DNA of 64,000 bases, from contig JAUZRP010000043.1 of NCBI GenBank assembly GCA_030950395.1, positions 28,674 to 92,673 on the forward strand, given 5' to 3'. The translations under genes were made by a program, and so were the position numbers. This DNA comes from Desulfonauticus sp. Its GTDB lineage: Bacteria > Desulfobacterota > Desulfovibrionia > Desulfovibrionales > Desulfonatronovibrionaceae. Each line of letters starts with the position of its first letter. Positions within the stretch are counted from its first letter, which is position 1. A model generated the notes under the pieces. That model was not told the origin of the DNA. It made no database searches and saw nothing but the letters and a program-made list of their open reading frames with translations. Of this stretch, positions 1-9,206 are shown piece after piece.

Positions 1-487
1 CCACAAAGAGTTCCTGGACTTTTTCTCTAACAGAGCAAAAATAAATAAAATTTTTTTCCATATCCCAGACCACATCAAAAACAGCTGGTACAGGCAAAGT
101 TTTTGTTAACAATTTCAATCTGATATTTTCTTTTAATTCTTTTTTTTCTTCTCTGGCAACAAATTTTTGCCCCTGTTCTTGTTTTTTTTGGAGCAACTCT
201 TTTAAGGCAACTTCGTAATGTTTTTTTAAAACAGCAGGAGCAATTCTTCTTGTATCAAGGCGCAAGCTAAAAACAGCATATTGACCTTTAAAAGGTGAGG
301 TAAAAAAGCTACTATCCAGCCAATTATCAAAACACACCCAGCCAGCACCTCTCTCTACAGAGAGCTCCTCAATTTCTTTAAAACCATATAGCCTTAATCT
401 CTCTTGGATGTTTTTAAAAAGCTCATCCGACACCTGTACTTCTACTTTATACAACGTAAAACTTACACTAGCACTTAAAATTCCCAT
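1..487 (-). CDS. RdgC-like recombination-associated protein, 3' end cut by window
   Basis: The frame opens at an ATG at 487 and stays open for 162 codons to the window edge, so the C-terminal part is missing. It begins MGILSASVSFTLYKVEV and contains GWVCFDNWLDSSF, FSLRLDTRRIAPAVLKKH and LPVPAVFDVVWDME. These match my recollection of the shortened RdgC-like proteins of Desulfovibrio relatives. RdgC proteins bind double-stranded DNA and modulate RecA-dependent recombination. The gene is the last of a minus-strand run and is separated from the oxidoreductase gene upstream by a hairpin at 583-625. Family assignment is by remembered pattern and not by alignment. Confidence 0.7.
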   Translation of the reverse strand, partial: MGILSASVSFTLYKVEVQVSDELFKNIQERLRLYGFKEIEELSVERGAGWVCFDNWLDSSFFTSPFKGQYAVFSLRLDTRRIAPAVLKKHYEVALKELLQKKQEQGQKFVAREEKKELKENIRLKLLTKTLPVPAVFDVVWDMEKNFIYFCSVREKVQELFV

Positions 488-582
488 TCATAACTCCCCA
501 AAATATTTAGTAAAGATAATAATCCCCAAAAACAGTTATCTCTTGGGGCATAGCTTAATTTTTAAACAAAGTTAATAAAAAT

Positions 583-625
583 TTAGCCCCACTTGTGAAC
601 AAAACTTTGATTAACAAGTGAGGCT
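583..625 (-). terminator. Hairpin between oxidoreductase and rdgC-like gene
   Basis: On the minus strand AGCCTCACTTGT pairs with ACAAGTGGGGCT across a loop of about 18 nt and is followed by AAATTTTTATT. It lies just after the stop of the 666-2453 gene and before the rdgC-like start, which fits a rho-independent terminator. The long loop makes it weaker than a standard one. Confidence 0.5.
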
Positions 626-665
626 TTATAAAATTAGCAACCAAGTGAACATTAACGATAAGCCT

Positions 666-2453
666 TTAATTATCCCTTAAGGCTTGGCTAATTTGTTCTT
701 TTAGTCTATAACTTTCATAGCCTGCCAAGAGGCAAGCATGCGTAGGGCACGCGGCCTGACACATACCACACCCCCTACAACGGACAGTATCAACTTGAGC
801 AACCTGCTTAGGCCAATCAGAATTGTATCCCTCTATGGTTATAGCACCTACAGGACAGGCATTAACACAAAAACCACACCCATTGCACTTTTCAGCCAAA
901 ACATAAGCTTTACGTAATTCAACGTTAAATCCTAACGTAATACAACTTTTACAGTTTTCACATCCTCCACAATGAAGACACCTTCCGGTCTCTTCAATTA
1001 GTTGATCTAAAGAAAAACCAGCCTGCTCCAAGGCAAAACTATACAGCCTCTTTTCTACGGACAGACATTCAGGTTTTTGCTCTGCTCTTTTTTCAAGAAT
1101 TTCCTTTTTATAAGGAACAGGTTTTAACAAAATATAGTATTTAGATTTATCTTCTGGCAAAAGAGTGCTGTCTTGCAAATATTTTTTTATAGATGCTGCA
1201 GCTTCTTTCCCAGCACTTATAGCTTGGGAAGCATAACCAACTTTAAATACATCTCCGGCCATAAAAATATTTTGATTTGCTACTTGAAATGTATGGGGAT
1301 CAACATTCAACTTCCCATCCTCTGAATATAAATCCTGCAAGTAATTTTTATCAGGCAATTGGCCAATTCCAAAAACCACATAATCTGTGTCAAGAGTAAT
1401 ATTATCACTAAAATCAAATTGAGGGTTAAATATTTTCTGATCATCTTTCAAATCATAAACTGAAGTACAACGAGAAAAGATTAATCTTAATTTACCCTGC
1501 TCCTTTTTTATATCTTGCAACCCTCGAGAATAATAAAATGTTACCCCTTCTTCCAACCCCCCTAATTCATCTTCCCGATTGGCCAGGATCCCATCTTTAG
1601 ATGTTCTGTCTTTGGATTCCAAACAGGCCAAACTGACAATTGCTCCATAACGACGTAATGAGCGAGCAGCATCTATAGCCACACCACTGCCACCAATCAC
1701 TATAACCTTTTTATCCAAATACTTTTTTTCATCTAAACGACCTTCACTAATAGCAGCCAATATGTCAATGGCATTTTCCACTTCTTTAAAACCCTGCGCA
1801 AATGGTGGAACAGGTCTAGGTAAATGGGTGCCTGTAGCAATTAACACAGCGTCATATTCTTTTTTTAAGGAAGAAATAGAAGGTCGAACGTTTAAATGCA
1901 TTTCTATTCCCAAAGGACTAATTGCCTGATCTATGGCAAAATTAAGAATATCATCCGGCAACCTAAAAGAAGGAATAAAGCGCAATGCCCCCCCTAACCT
2001 GGACCTTGCTTCAAATAAACTTACCCTATACCCATCTTTGGCTAGAAAAAAAGCAGCACTAATACCAGCAGGACCGCCACCTACAATAGCAATCCTCTTT
2101 TCTATGCGTCTGCCAGGTTTGATTGGTCTGTAAGCAGGTAGTGCGCCATTAATAACCTTATCTCTGTACCAGTCAAATATAAACCTCTCGATAAACCTGA
2201 TGTGCACATTTGAGTCTATTTGGGCCCGATTACAATATTTTTCACACAACCCACAAACATATCCACACACACCAAAAAGAGGATTGATATGAAAAATTTC
2301 ATCAAAAACAGGAAGAAGAGCCTTGTCCTCTAGCAACTTGCCTTTAATTCCTTGAGCTAAATAATGTATAAGGATATTGTGGCGCTGAATAGGCCTTTTG
2401 ATAGGACACCCATTTCTACAAGGAGAAATAAATAAAGGAATTGTTTGACTCAT
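666..2453 (-). CDS. FAD/NAD(P)-dependent oxidoreductase with N- and C-terminal iron-sulfur domains (GltD/NfnB-like)
   Basis: A 595-residue soluble flavoprotein. The N-terminal cysteines (C12, C16, C63, C67, C70, C74) form the iron-sulfur region seen in the GltD family. Residues 121-150 carry the FAD site VGGGPAGISAAFF. Residues 250-262 carry a second dinucleotide site, VIVIGGSGVAID. The last ~80 residues hold CLHCGGCENCKSC plus two ferredoxin motifs, CNGCGFCVNACP and CRGCGMCQAACP. This layout is typical of anaerobe enzymes that pass electrons between NAD(P)H and ferredoxin-type partners. The partner and substrate cannot be told from context, because the neighbours are unrelated. A glutamate-synthase small subunit is unlikely given the extra ferredoxin domain and the absence of gltB nearby. 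Confidence 0.8.
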   Translation of the reverse strand: MSQTIPLFISPCRNGCPIKRPIQRHNILIHYLAQGIKGKLLEDKALLPVFDEIFHINPLFGVCGYVCGLCEKYCNRAQIDSNVHIRFIERFIFDWYRDKVINGALPAYRPIKPGRRIEKRIAIVGGGPAGISAAFFLAKDGYRVSLFEARSRLGGALRFIPSFRLPDDILNFAIDQAISPLGIEMHLNVRPSISSLKKEYDAVLIATGTHLPRPVPPFAQGFKEVENAIDILAAISEGRLDEKKYLDKKVIVIGGSGVAIDAARSLRRYGAIVSLACLESKDRTSKDGILANREDELGGLEEGVTFYYSRGLQDIKKEQGKLRLIFSRCTSVYDLKDDQKIFNPQFDFSDNITLDTDYVVFGIGQLPDKNYLQDLYSEDGKLNVDPHTFQVANQNIFMAGDVFKVGYASQAISAGKEAAASIKKYLQDSTLLPEDKSKYYILLKPVPYKKEILEKRAEQKPECLSVEKRLYSFALEQAGFSLDQLIEETGRCLHCGGCENCKSCITLGFNVELRKAYVLAEKCNGCGFCVNACPVGAITIEGYNSDWPKQVAQVDTVRCRGCGMCQAACPTHACLLAGYESYRLKEQISQALRDN

Positions 2454-2563
2454 AGAACACCTCTCTTTTTATTTTGGGAATTACATCAGGCAATTTGATG
2501 TTACTAAATTTTTAAAAATATATCAAATTTTTTACCAAAAAACAATTTTTTATTCACAAGACC

Positions 2564-2662
2564 TAACTGCAAAAAACCAAAATTGGCGTTTTTGATTAAA
2601 TTCTCAAGCTGTAACCAGTTTAAAAAATTTCTATCTAACTAATTAAATTAGTTTTTGCAGAG
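2564..2662. repeat. Dispersed ~100-bp element, copy A
   Basis: The copy begins TAACTGCAAAAAACCAAAA and ends AGTTTTTGCAG. The central words TGTAACCAGTTTA and TATCTAACT are shared with copies at 9952-10068 and 47225-47323. The ends are inverted relative to each other. It fills the gap between the 593-residue gene and the oxidoreductase gene, where it could also act on transcription. Confidence 0.75.
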
Positions 2663-2667
2663 GAATC

Positions 2668-4449
2668 TCATTTTATAATCTGATCTATTAACATTCCCGT
2701 AAGGTTATTGGAAATTCTTTGCTGGATAAAACTACTCATGTTTAGCTGATCTTCAACTGGTTTTAAAGACTCAGAAATAGGTTTATCTAGCATTTTTTGA
2801 ACCAAATCTTTTAGCTGTCTTGCCCACCCCTTTTTCCCTAAAAGGGCCCTGTAAAGGGGCTCATAATTGTCTGGATGAGAAAGAAATACGCAGGCCTTAG
2901 TATAATCCAATTCTAATGATTTGTCCCAGTTCTCCTTTAATCCCAGATCGTGTAAAATTTGTTTATTATCCTGATACGCTTTGTTAAACTGAGAAATAAT
3001 GTTCTCCTGCCAAAGCCACGAATTGCTTAAAATTTCTGGCACCACAGCATTATAGCTGGACAAAATATTTTCTAATCTAAATACAATCTCCTCTGGAGCC
3101 TTGTTCAGAGAATAAGCCCTTGGATCAATGCTTTCCTTTTTTATACCTATTTGAACTCTTCCCTGTTCATAGGTAAAATTAGATGCAGGTAAAGTAAATT
3201 TTTGGCCAGAAATTTTTATTTCTAAATCCTGTCCTGGTTGAGCAGTTGCCAATAAGTTTAATCTGGAAAGCAAATTATTTTCTCCGTCAACTAAAAAAAA
3301 TCGTTGCCCTGTTTTTTCAGGGACCAGTTTTAAATTCAGAAAAATCTGTTTTTGAAATACTTGCCTATCTTGTGTATAAACAGGCAGCCTTCGTTGCTCT
3401 ATCTTACTTTCTATCTGTCCATTAAAAAGCGTAGTTATCTTACTTTTTAACTGTTTAAATAGTTCAAAATAACTAGACTCTGGTTCCAAATAAATAAAAT
3501 CTTTTAAACTTACCTTTAGTTTATACCAGGTAGTATTATCTGTTATACTGGCAGGATCCAAACCCAAATCAGCAACAATATCCTCCCAATCGTTAGTATC
3601 TTTAACCAGAGCCTGAGTTTTGCTTGCCAATAATTTTAGTTCCTCTCTAGCTTCTTTTGTACCTATCTGAAGAACGATTTCCTGCTGAGTGTTGTCAAAA
3701 TTAATATAAAAAGAATACCTGCCTAAATCCCAATTTAAAGGGGCATTGGGATCAAAAGTAGCGCTATGATAAGTGGAGGGAGAAAATTGGCTAACTATCT
3801 GAATAAAATCACTTTTAGGGACCAATCTCCCCAAAGGTTTTGACACATAGATTAGGCCCAATTTTTCCAGCAATCCGTTAGATGCTTGTATTTGTAAAGG
3901 GTCTTTAGCGTGCTTTATAGTTGTGGTTACTATCAAGACATAGCCTTTATCTGCCGAAGGAATTTTAGAGTATGGCCCATTCTGATAAACAATCTTTGCC
4001 TCTAAAGGTAATTCAGAATCATTTAAAGCCTGGGCCAACTTTGTTAAAATATCAAAAGCCAAGTCTTTTGGACCAATGCTTATTTCTAATTCATCAGCTA
4101 CACTTCCCAGTTGAATAAATATCTTATATGAGCCAGGAGAAATAAGACTTAATTGATCTTTTCTCACACCATTGCTTATTAACCGAATATATGGAGTAAA
4201 CTGTGTTGTTAGCTTAGCAAAAAAATATTTGCTCTTATCCTGATGAGGCAGGACCGCAGATTTTTGGGGAGGTAAGTCAAATTCAGATAATTTATGTAAC
4301 AAAGCTTGCAACCTTTCCTCTACGGTGTTAGCCCAAAAATTCAGCTTTGCCTGAAGCTGAGTTTTGTTTTCCCAACCTTGCAACCCTAAAAACAAGAGGG
4401 GATTGTTTTTTTGTAAATCAGGAAAAAAAGAACTTTTTACTTCACTCAT
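2668..4449 (-). CDS. Unknown 593-residue protein with a flagellin/FliD-like segment
   Basis: I do not recognise the whole protein. The ATG at 4449 (MSEVKSSFFPDL) was chosen over an upstream GTG at 4497 because a weak purine stretch (AGAGATAAAG) precedes it; neither site is strong. No signal peptide or membrane segment is visible. Around residues 100-210 there is a stretch (IQLGSVADELEISIGPKDLAFDIL... LIVTT) that resembles the flagellin_IN-type repeats of FliD and flagellins, which bind nucleation signals along the filament. The fliJ/motE-like genes lie upstream, but truA intervenes and the gap is ~200 nt, so a flagellar role is only a suggestion. Confidence 0.5.
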   Translation of the reverse strand: MSEVKSSFFPDLQKNNPLLFLGLQGWENKTQLQAKLNFWANTVEERLQALLHKLSEFDLPPQKSAVLPHQDKSKYFFAKLTTQFTPYIRLISNGVRKDQLSLISPGSYKIFIQLGSVADELEISIGPKDLAFDILTKLAQALNDSELPLEAKIVYQNGPYSKIPSADKGYVLIVTTTIKHAKDPLQIQASNGLLEKLGLIYVSKPLGRLVPKSDFIQIVSQFSPSTYHSATFDPNAPLNWDLGRYSFYINFDNTQQEIVLQIGTKEAREELKLLASKTQALVKDTNDWEDIVADLGLDPASITDNTTWYKLKVSLKDFIYLEPESSYFELFKQLKSKITTLFNGQIESKIEQRRLPVYTQDRQVFQKQIFLNLKLVPEKTGQRFFLVDGENNLLSRLNLLATAQPGQDLEIKISGQKFTLPASNFTYEQGRVQIGIKKESIDPRAYSLNKAPEEIVFRLENILSSYNAVVPEILSNSWLWQENIISQFNKAYQDNKQILHDLGLKENWDKSLELDYTKACVFLSHPDNYEPLYRALLGKKGWARQLKDLVQKMLDKPISESLKPVEDQLNMSSFIQQRISNNLTGMLIDQIIK

Positions 4450-4644
4450 CTTTATCTCTACATTCTGGAAACGTAGCGGATTAGTTTCAATCCCCACCCA
4501 ACCAAACTAGCAATGGTTAAGACCTATAAGCGTAACTTTATGTAGGGAAAAGTGTTCTACTTTGGGAGCGTAAAAAACCTGCCTGTTCAAAACTAGCCAG
4601 CCCCTGTCGACAATCTTTTGAGGCCATGTCCAGGATTTTAAAGT

Positions 4645-5382
4645 TTAGTAAAATATTTTTTCTAAAGTTAAGCCTGCAGCCGGAGCAGTAGGCGGCCAAA
4701 GTTGACGGCTTTTACTCGCTAATAATTCCTGGACAAAATTGGCATCAATTTTATTGTTGCCAGCTAACCACAACAACCCCGCTATGTTTCTAACCATTTG
4801 CTTTAAAAATCCACTACCTTTTATACGCATAACCAATTCTTGAGGATAAACCCCTGGACAAAATTTGATCCAATAAATTGTTTTTACTGTGCTTTTAACT
4901 TTTGTACCCGCATTCATCAAGGCCCTAAAATCATGCTCCCCTTCTAAAAGCGGGCTGATTTGCATTAACTGTTCTGGATGTAAAGGACCACAGGGCCACA
5001 CAAAGGGTCTCCTCTGGGGATAAATAAATCTGGACTCGGTCCAAAAGGTATAGCTATAAATTTTTGCTTTGGCCGAAAACCTACTGTGAAAATCAGTTCC
5101 TACTTCTTGGGCCTGAATTACGGAAATATCCGCAGGCAAAAAGGAATTTAAGGCTCTTTGCCAATTAACCTTGGACACCTGAGAGGGCACATCAAAATGA
5201 GCAACCTGCCCCAAAGCATGGACCCCTGCATCTGTCCTAGATGCACCGTGCACCCGCACACGTTGGCCACAAATTTTAAAAATAACGTTTTCTAAAACTT
5301 CTTGAATCGTTAAAGAATTTTTTTGAATTTGCCAGCCTGCATAATTGGTCCCTGTATAGGCAAGGGTAAGTTTAATACGCAT
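4645..5382 (-). CDS. truA: tRNA pseudouridine(38-40) synthase TruA
   Basis: The 245-residue product has the TruA hallmarks. It opens LTLAYTGTNYAGWQIQKN, then has VHGASRTDAGVHALGQVAHF with the catalytic aspartate in RTDAGVHA (about residue 52). Later come FHSRFSAKAKIYSY and GSGFLKQMVRNIAG. TruA isomerises uridines 38-40 of the anticodon stem in the cytoplasm. The gene follows the MotE-like gene after 4 nt and is probably cotranscribed with it. Length is normal. Confidence 0.96.
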   Translation of the reverse strand: MRIKLTLAYTGTNYAGWQIQKNSLTIQEVLENVIFKICGQRVRVHGASRTDAGVHALGQVAHFDVPSQVSKVNWQRALNSFLPADISVIQAQEVGTDFHSRFSAKAKIYSYTFWTESRFIYPQRRPFVWPCGPLHPEQLMQISPLLEGEHDFRALMNAGTKVKSTVKTIYWIKFCPGVYPQELVMRIKGSGFLKQMVRNIAGLLWLAGNNKIDANFVQELLASKSRQLWPPTAPAAGLTLEKIFY

Positions 5383-5386
5383 TGGC

Positions 5387-6058
5387 TCATTGAGAAAAAG
5401 GCACCTGTAATTTGGTTAGCTCTTCAGACAACTTAGCTGCTTTTTTCGGGGAAACATAAGATAAAATTGCTCCTGCTTGCCTACCCCGCATCCCTGCCAA
5501 AATTTTGACTGCAAGTTTTTCATCCAAAGACTCAATAACCTGAGCTGCTTGTTTAGGTTTCATGTTGGAATAAACTTTGACCAAATGTTGAACTCTTTTA
5601 TTTTTCAGGACGTTGGCTTCATCCAGCATCTTTTTTATCTGGGCTTGAATAGTTTTGAGTTCTTTTAACTTGGCTTCAAGATGGGCTTCCAATTCCTTTA
5701 AACTGGCTTCTTTTTCAGCCAATTCTTTTTCTTTGGCTTTTAATCTGGCCCATTCCTCTGAAAGTTGCTTGGGAGTTTTGGTGGGAGTTTTTTGAGTAAC
5801 TTTTTGGGGTTTTGTAATTTTGGGTTCTTTGGCAAAGGCTTTTTGAGGTGAAGATTGAATGGTTTTTTGAATGTTTTTTTGAACAAATAAAGGTTCTAAA
5901 TCAGGAGCAAACACAAAGAAAATCGTTACAACAATTTTTAAAAAACCTAGCAGAAAAATCAAATTAAAAAGAGTCTTCCACTTGATCCTGGCAAGTGCGT
6001 CCAAAACGCAAAGTGGCCACTTCGTCAAGTTCTTTTTGTTCTTTTTGACGCTGCTCAT
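5387..6058 (-). CDS. MotE-like flagellar/coiled-coil membrane protein
   Basis: The 223-residue protein has a cytoplasmic basic start, one membrane segment (about residues 33-52, LFNLIFLLGFLKIVVTIFFV), a lysine/proline-rich linker and a long charged coiled coil (about 95-160). It ends in an MgtE_N-like motif: YSNMKPKQAAQVIESLDEKLAVKILAGM. This is the layout of MotE/FlbB-type proteins associated with the flagellar stator. An AAGGAAG site 9 nt before the ATG supports this start even though the gene then overlaps fliJ by 95 nt. The fliJ neighbour supports a motility role. Confidence 0.7.
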   Translation of the reverse strand: MSSVKKNKKNLTKWPLCVLDALARIKWKTLFNLIFLLGFLKIVVTIFFVFAPDLEPLFVQKNIQKTIQSSPQKAFAKEPKITKPQKVTQKTPTKTPKQLSEEWARLKAKEKELAEKEASLKELEAHLEAKLKELKTIQAQIKKMLDEANVLKNKRVQHLVKVYSNMKPKQAAQVIESLDEKLAVKILAGMRGRQAGAILSYVSPKKAAKLSEELTKLQVPFSQ

Positions 6059-6425
6059 AGATAAATGCTTCCTTTTGCTTTTGTTTTAATTTTTCCAAAA
6101 TTTTTTTATCTTTGCTTCTTTTTACAACTTCCTGCCTCCAAAGAGTAATTTCTTGACTTAAAATCTGCTGTCTATTCTGACAGATTTTTAAATCTTTTTC
6201 CAGCCCTTTCAAATGATTTTGGTGAATAAACAAAATTGAGCCATCTAACCTGGGCTGAGAAAATATCTTTTGTTTGGCCAAAACAATTTGTTGACAGATA
6301 TCCTTTTCCCTTTGGACCTCTGCCTGATAATCCTGCTTTAACTTTTCTAACATCCTTTGGGCCTCTTCTAATTTCCTAGCCCGAAGCTCAAGTACTTTTT
6401 CTAACCTAAATTTAAATCCTCTCAC
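5964..6425 (-). CDS. fliJ: Flagellar export protein FliJ
   Basis: The 153-residue, highly charged, almost wholly helical coiled-coil protein starts MRGFKFRLEKVLELRARKLE, the typical opening of FliJ (FKFRLEKVLELR). FliJ is the central stalk-like chaperone-escort of the flagellar type III export ATPase FliI. The 3' 95 nt overlap the 5' end of the MotE-like gene in another frame, so the two are translationally linked. No fliI or fliH is in the window, so this is a small outlier of the flagellar gene set. Confidence 0.8.
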   Translation of the reverse strand: MRGFKFRLEKVLELRARKLEEAQRMLEKLKQDYQAEVQREKDICQQIVLAKQKIFSQPRLDGSILFIHQNHLKGLEKDLKICQNRQQILSQEITLWRQEVVKRSKDKKILEKLKQKQKEAFIYEQRQKEQKELDEVATLRFGRTCQDQVEDSF

Positions 6426-6613
6426 ATTTTTTCTAAATACAAACCTTGTGCCAATTTGTTATATTTAAAACCAAAACAAACGCGTCCTAAAACAATATAC
6501 TTACTCATAGCCAATATGGAAACAGGAGCTTTTTTAATTTTTAAACAAGTCAATCTGGCATTCGAGTGTTTGCTCTAAAATTTAACGCTAGTTTTTGATT
6601 CAAAAACGCAAAA

Positions 6614-7069
6614 TTAGGCATATTTACTGGCTGCTCTTGCCATTTCTCGTTCTATAGTGCGCCGTTTTAGTTCTTCACGACGATCGTAGAGTTTTTTGCC
6701 TTTGGCCAATCCTAATTCTATTTTAGCCAAGCCATTTTTAAAATAAACCTTTAAAGGAATAACAGTTAGTCCCTTCTGGGCTACTTTGCCTAAAAGACTT
6801 CTAATTTCTCTTTTGTGAAGTAAAAGTTTTCTTTCTCTTTCCGGATCGTGCTGAGCATAGCCTGCGTTTTCGTAAGGAGCAATATGTACTCCTACTAAAA
6901 AAGCCTCTTCATTGTCAAAACGCACATAACCATCTTTAAAACTCAAACGGCCCTGACGAAGAGATTTTACCTCTGATCCAGTTAAGACCAAACCAGCTTC
7001 CAGAGTATCTAAAATATCGTATTCTTTTTTGGCCTTTTTATTAACAGCAACTATTTTTATACTACTCAC
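6614..7069 (-). CDS. smpB: SsrA-binding protein SmpB
   Basis: The 151-residue product contains the SmpB signatures NKKAKKEYDILDTLEAGLVLTGSEVKSLR, LVGVHIAPYENAGYAQHDPERERKLLLHKREI and a basic tail, KGKKLYDRREELKRRTIEREM. SmpB binds tmRNA and delivers it to stalled ribosomes. It starts with GTG, whose last bases overlap the ptsI stop (GTGA), giving translational coupling to ptsI. The ssrA gene itself is not in this window, though a tmRNA/tRNA-Ala-like 3' end occurs at 48,425. Confidence 0.96.
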   Translation of the reverse strand: MSSIKIVAVNKKAKKEYDILDTLEAGLVLTGSEVKSLRQGRLSFKDGYVRFDNEEAFLVGVHIAPYENAGYAQHDPERERKLLLHKREIRSLLGKVAQKGLTVIPLKVYFKNGLAKIELGLAKGKKLYDRREELKRRTIEREMARAASKYA

Positions 7070-8844
7070 GATTTTTCCTCATCTATGAGAGAGGTAAAAA
7101 AGGTCAACTCTTCTGGGAATTGACTAAAAATATTATCCCGAACAATTTTATTGTTCTTTAACACGTCCCCGGATTCTAAAATTTGGGTTACCAGTTTCTT
7201 ACACTTCTCCATACTTACCTGCCTGATAATTTTCTTTATGCCCGGAATGGCCTGAGGACTTAAACTAAGGGAATCTATCCCCATACCCAATAAGACAGGC
7301 ACACAAAAAGGATCTGAGGACATTTCTCCACACACACTTACTTTAATCTTGTTTTCTTTAGCCACCTGCAACACGTGTTTTATACTTCTTATGATTGCAG
7401 GATGAAGAGGTTGATAAAGATAGGATACGTACTTATTACTTCTATCAATACCTAATGCATATTGAATAAGGTCATTGGTTCCAATACTAAAAAAATCTAC
7501 TTCTTTGGCCAACAAATCTGCAATTAGAACTGCGGAAGGGATCTCTATCATAATGCCTAAAGGCATATCTGGATTAAAATCAAGACCTTCTTGTTTTAGC
7601 TCTTTTTGGACCTGTTTAAAAAACTTCTTGGCCTGTATGAGTTCGTGGAGTCCTGAAATCATAGGAAACATAACGGAAATATTACCTACAACTCCTGCTC
7701 TTAAAATGGCTCTTAATTGTTTTCTAAAAATTTCCTTGTATTTTTGACAAAACCTAATCCCTCTCAAGCCCAAAGCAGGATTAACTTCTTCTATTGGTTC
7801 GAACAACCCACTTACTTTATCTGCTCCTAAATCTAAAGTCCTAATCACAACTGGTCTGGGATACATAATAGATGCCAGATCTCTGTATTCTTCAAAGATC
7901 TCTTCTTCTTCAGGAAAACTAGTTTTATTTAAAAAACTATATTCACTTCTATACAATCCAATACCTTCACCACCATAATCAATAACTGAAGTTACCTCTT
8001 CAAAAAGTTCTATATTGGCCAACACATGGATTCTAAATCCATCCGTAGTGCTAGCAGGCAAATGACAATCACGAGAAATAACCGACTGATATTCTTCAAA
8101 TTTATATTGCAAATAATTATAGTTGGCCAACTCATCTTCAGTAGGAGAAATAAGAATTTTGCCTTCAAACCCATCTAAAATAATTACTTGACCATCTCGA
8201 ATATTATACTCTAACCCCTCCACTCCTACTATAGCTGGTATTTGTAGAGATCTGGCAATAATTCCAGCATGAGATGTTTTTCCCCCTAGCACAGTGGCAA
8301 AAGCCATAATTTTATCCAGTTCTAGTAAAATAGTATCTGTGGGATCTAAATCATGAGCCAACAAAATACCACGCTGAGAAATTTTAGCGATAGGCTGCTG
8401 AAAACCAATTAAAACAGAACAAACTTTCTCTGCCACCAGTTGAATGTCCTGCATTCTCTGCTTTATGTATTCGTTGTCTAAGGCCGTAAAAATTTTTTCC
8501 AGTTCAATCAGAGCCTTTTCTATGGCCCACTCGGCATTAATATGTTGCTCTGCAATTATCTTTTTGGCCTTACCAAATAACTTTTCGTCCCGTAAAATCA
8601 TAAGATGAGAATGTAAAACATCTGCATACTCTTTTAATTCTCCAGGAATTTTCTCTTTGGCTTCCTCCATTTCTTTACGCACGTCTTCTATAGCCCTATC
8701 CAATCTCTGAACTTCTTTTGAGACTTCCTCGGGTAAAATTAACAACCTGGGTTTAAGCCGATTTCGTCCTCTTTTAAGAAAAAAAGCTTTACCAATAGCT
8801 ATACCACTAGAAACAGGAATCCCTTTTAAAACTTTTCTGGCCAT
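7066..8844 (-). CDS. ptsI: PTS enzyme I (phosphoenolpyruvate-protein phosphotransferase)
   Basis: The 592-residue product has the full enzyme I architecture: an N-terminal HPr-binding helical domain, the phosphohistidine loop GGKTSHAGIIARS (about residue 190), and the PEP-binding TIM barrel with RTLDLGADK, EEVNPALGLRGIRFC, MIEIPSA, FSIGTNDLIQYALGIDR and SVCGEMSSDP. It transfers phosphate from PEP to HPr. The start codon shares one base with the ptsH stop, and the gene overlaps smpB at the other end. Only an EIID-type permease subunit accompanies it, so its downstream acceptor is not evident. Confidence 0.96.
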   Translation of the reverse strand: MARKVLKGIPVSSGIAIGKAFFLKRGRNRLKPRLLILPEEVSKEVQRLDRAIEDVRKEMEEAKEKIPGELKEYADVLHSHLMILRDEKLFGKAKKIIAEQHINAEWAIEKALIELEKIFTALDNEYIKQRMQDIQLVAEKVCSVLIGFQQPIAKISQRGILLAHDLDPTDTILLELDKIMAFATVLGGKTSHAGIIARSLQIPAIVGVEGLEYNIRDGQVIILDGFEGKILISPTEDELANYNYLQYKFEEYQSVISRDCHLPASTTDGFRIHVLANIELFEEVTSVIDYGGEGIGLYRSEYSFLNKTSFPEEEEIFEEYRDLASIMYPRPVVIRTLDLGADKVSGLFEPIEEVNPALGLRGIRFCQKYKEIFRKQLRAILRAGVVGNISVMFPMISGLHELIQAKKFFKQVQKELKQEGLDFNPDMPLGIMIEIPSAVLIADLLAKEVDFFSIGTNDLIQYALGIDRSNKYVSYLYQPLHPAIIRSIKHVLQVAKENKIKVSVCGEMSSDPFCVPVLLGMGIDSLSLSPQAIPGIKKIIRQVSMEKCKKLVTQILESGDVLKNNKIVRDNIFSQFPEELTFFTSLIDEEKS

Positions 8845-9119
8845 TACCTCTCTTCTCCAAAACGGTTTTCAAACAAGTGGGCCAAAGCTTCAACAGCCTC
8901 TCTAGCATCCTTGCCTTTGGCCTTTAAAAGTACCGTATCCCCTTTAGGCACACCTAAGGTTAAAATATCCAAAATGCTTTTTGCGTCTATTTCCATATCC
9001 TTGTAACTCAAAGTTATATCTGCCTGAAACTTCATTGCTTCCTTAGAGAGTTTGCCTGCTGGTCTCGCATGCAAACCAAGATTATTTTGCACTACAACTG
9101 TTTTGTGAAATTCTTCCAT
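8844..9119 (-). CDS. ptsH: Phosphocarrier protein HPr
   Basis: The 91-residue product has the active-site loop NNLGLHARPAGKL (His17) and the second conserved segment DAKSILDILTLGVPKGD, where Ser48 sits at the place of the regulatory serine of Gram-positive HPr. Whether this serine is phosphorylated cannot be told; no HprK gene is here. It accepts phosphate from enzyme I, encoded immediately downstream with a one-base overlap. Confidence 0.95.
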   Translation of the reverse strand: MEEFHKTVVVQNNLGLHARPAGKLSKEAMKFQADITLSYKDMEIDAKSILDILTLGVPKGDTVLLKAKGKDAREAVEALAHLFENRFGEER

Positions 9120-9206
9120 TTTTTATCTCCTATCAGATGCAGCCAACCCTCGACCCAAATAACCTAACCTTGTCCATCTTCCAAATATTTTTTCTAATTT
9201 CTCCTA

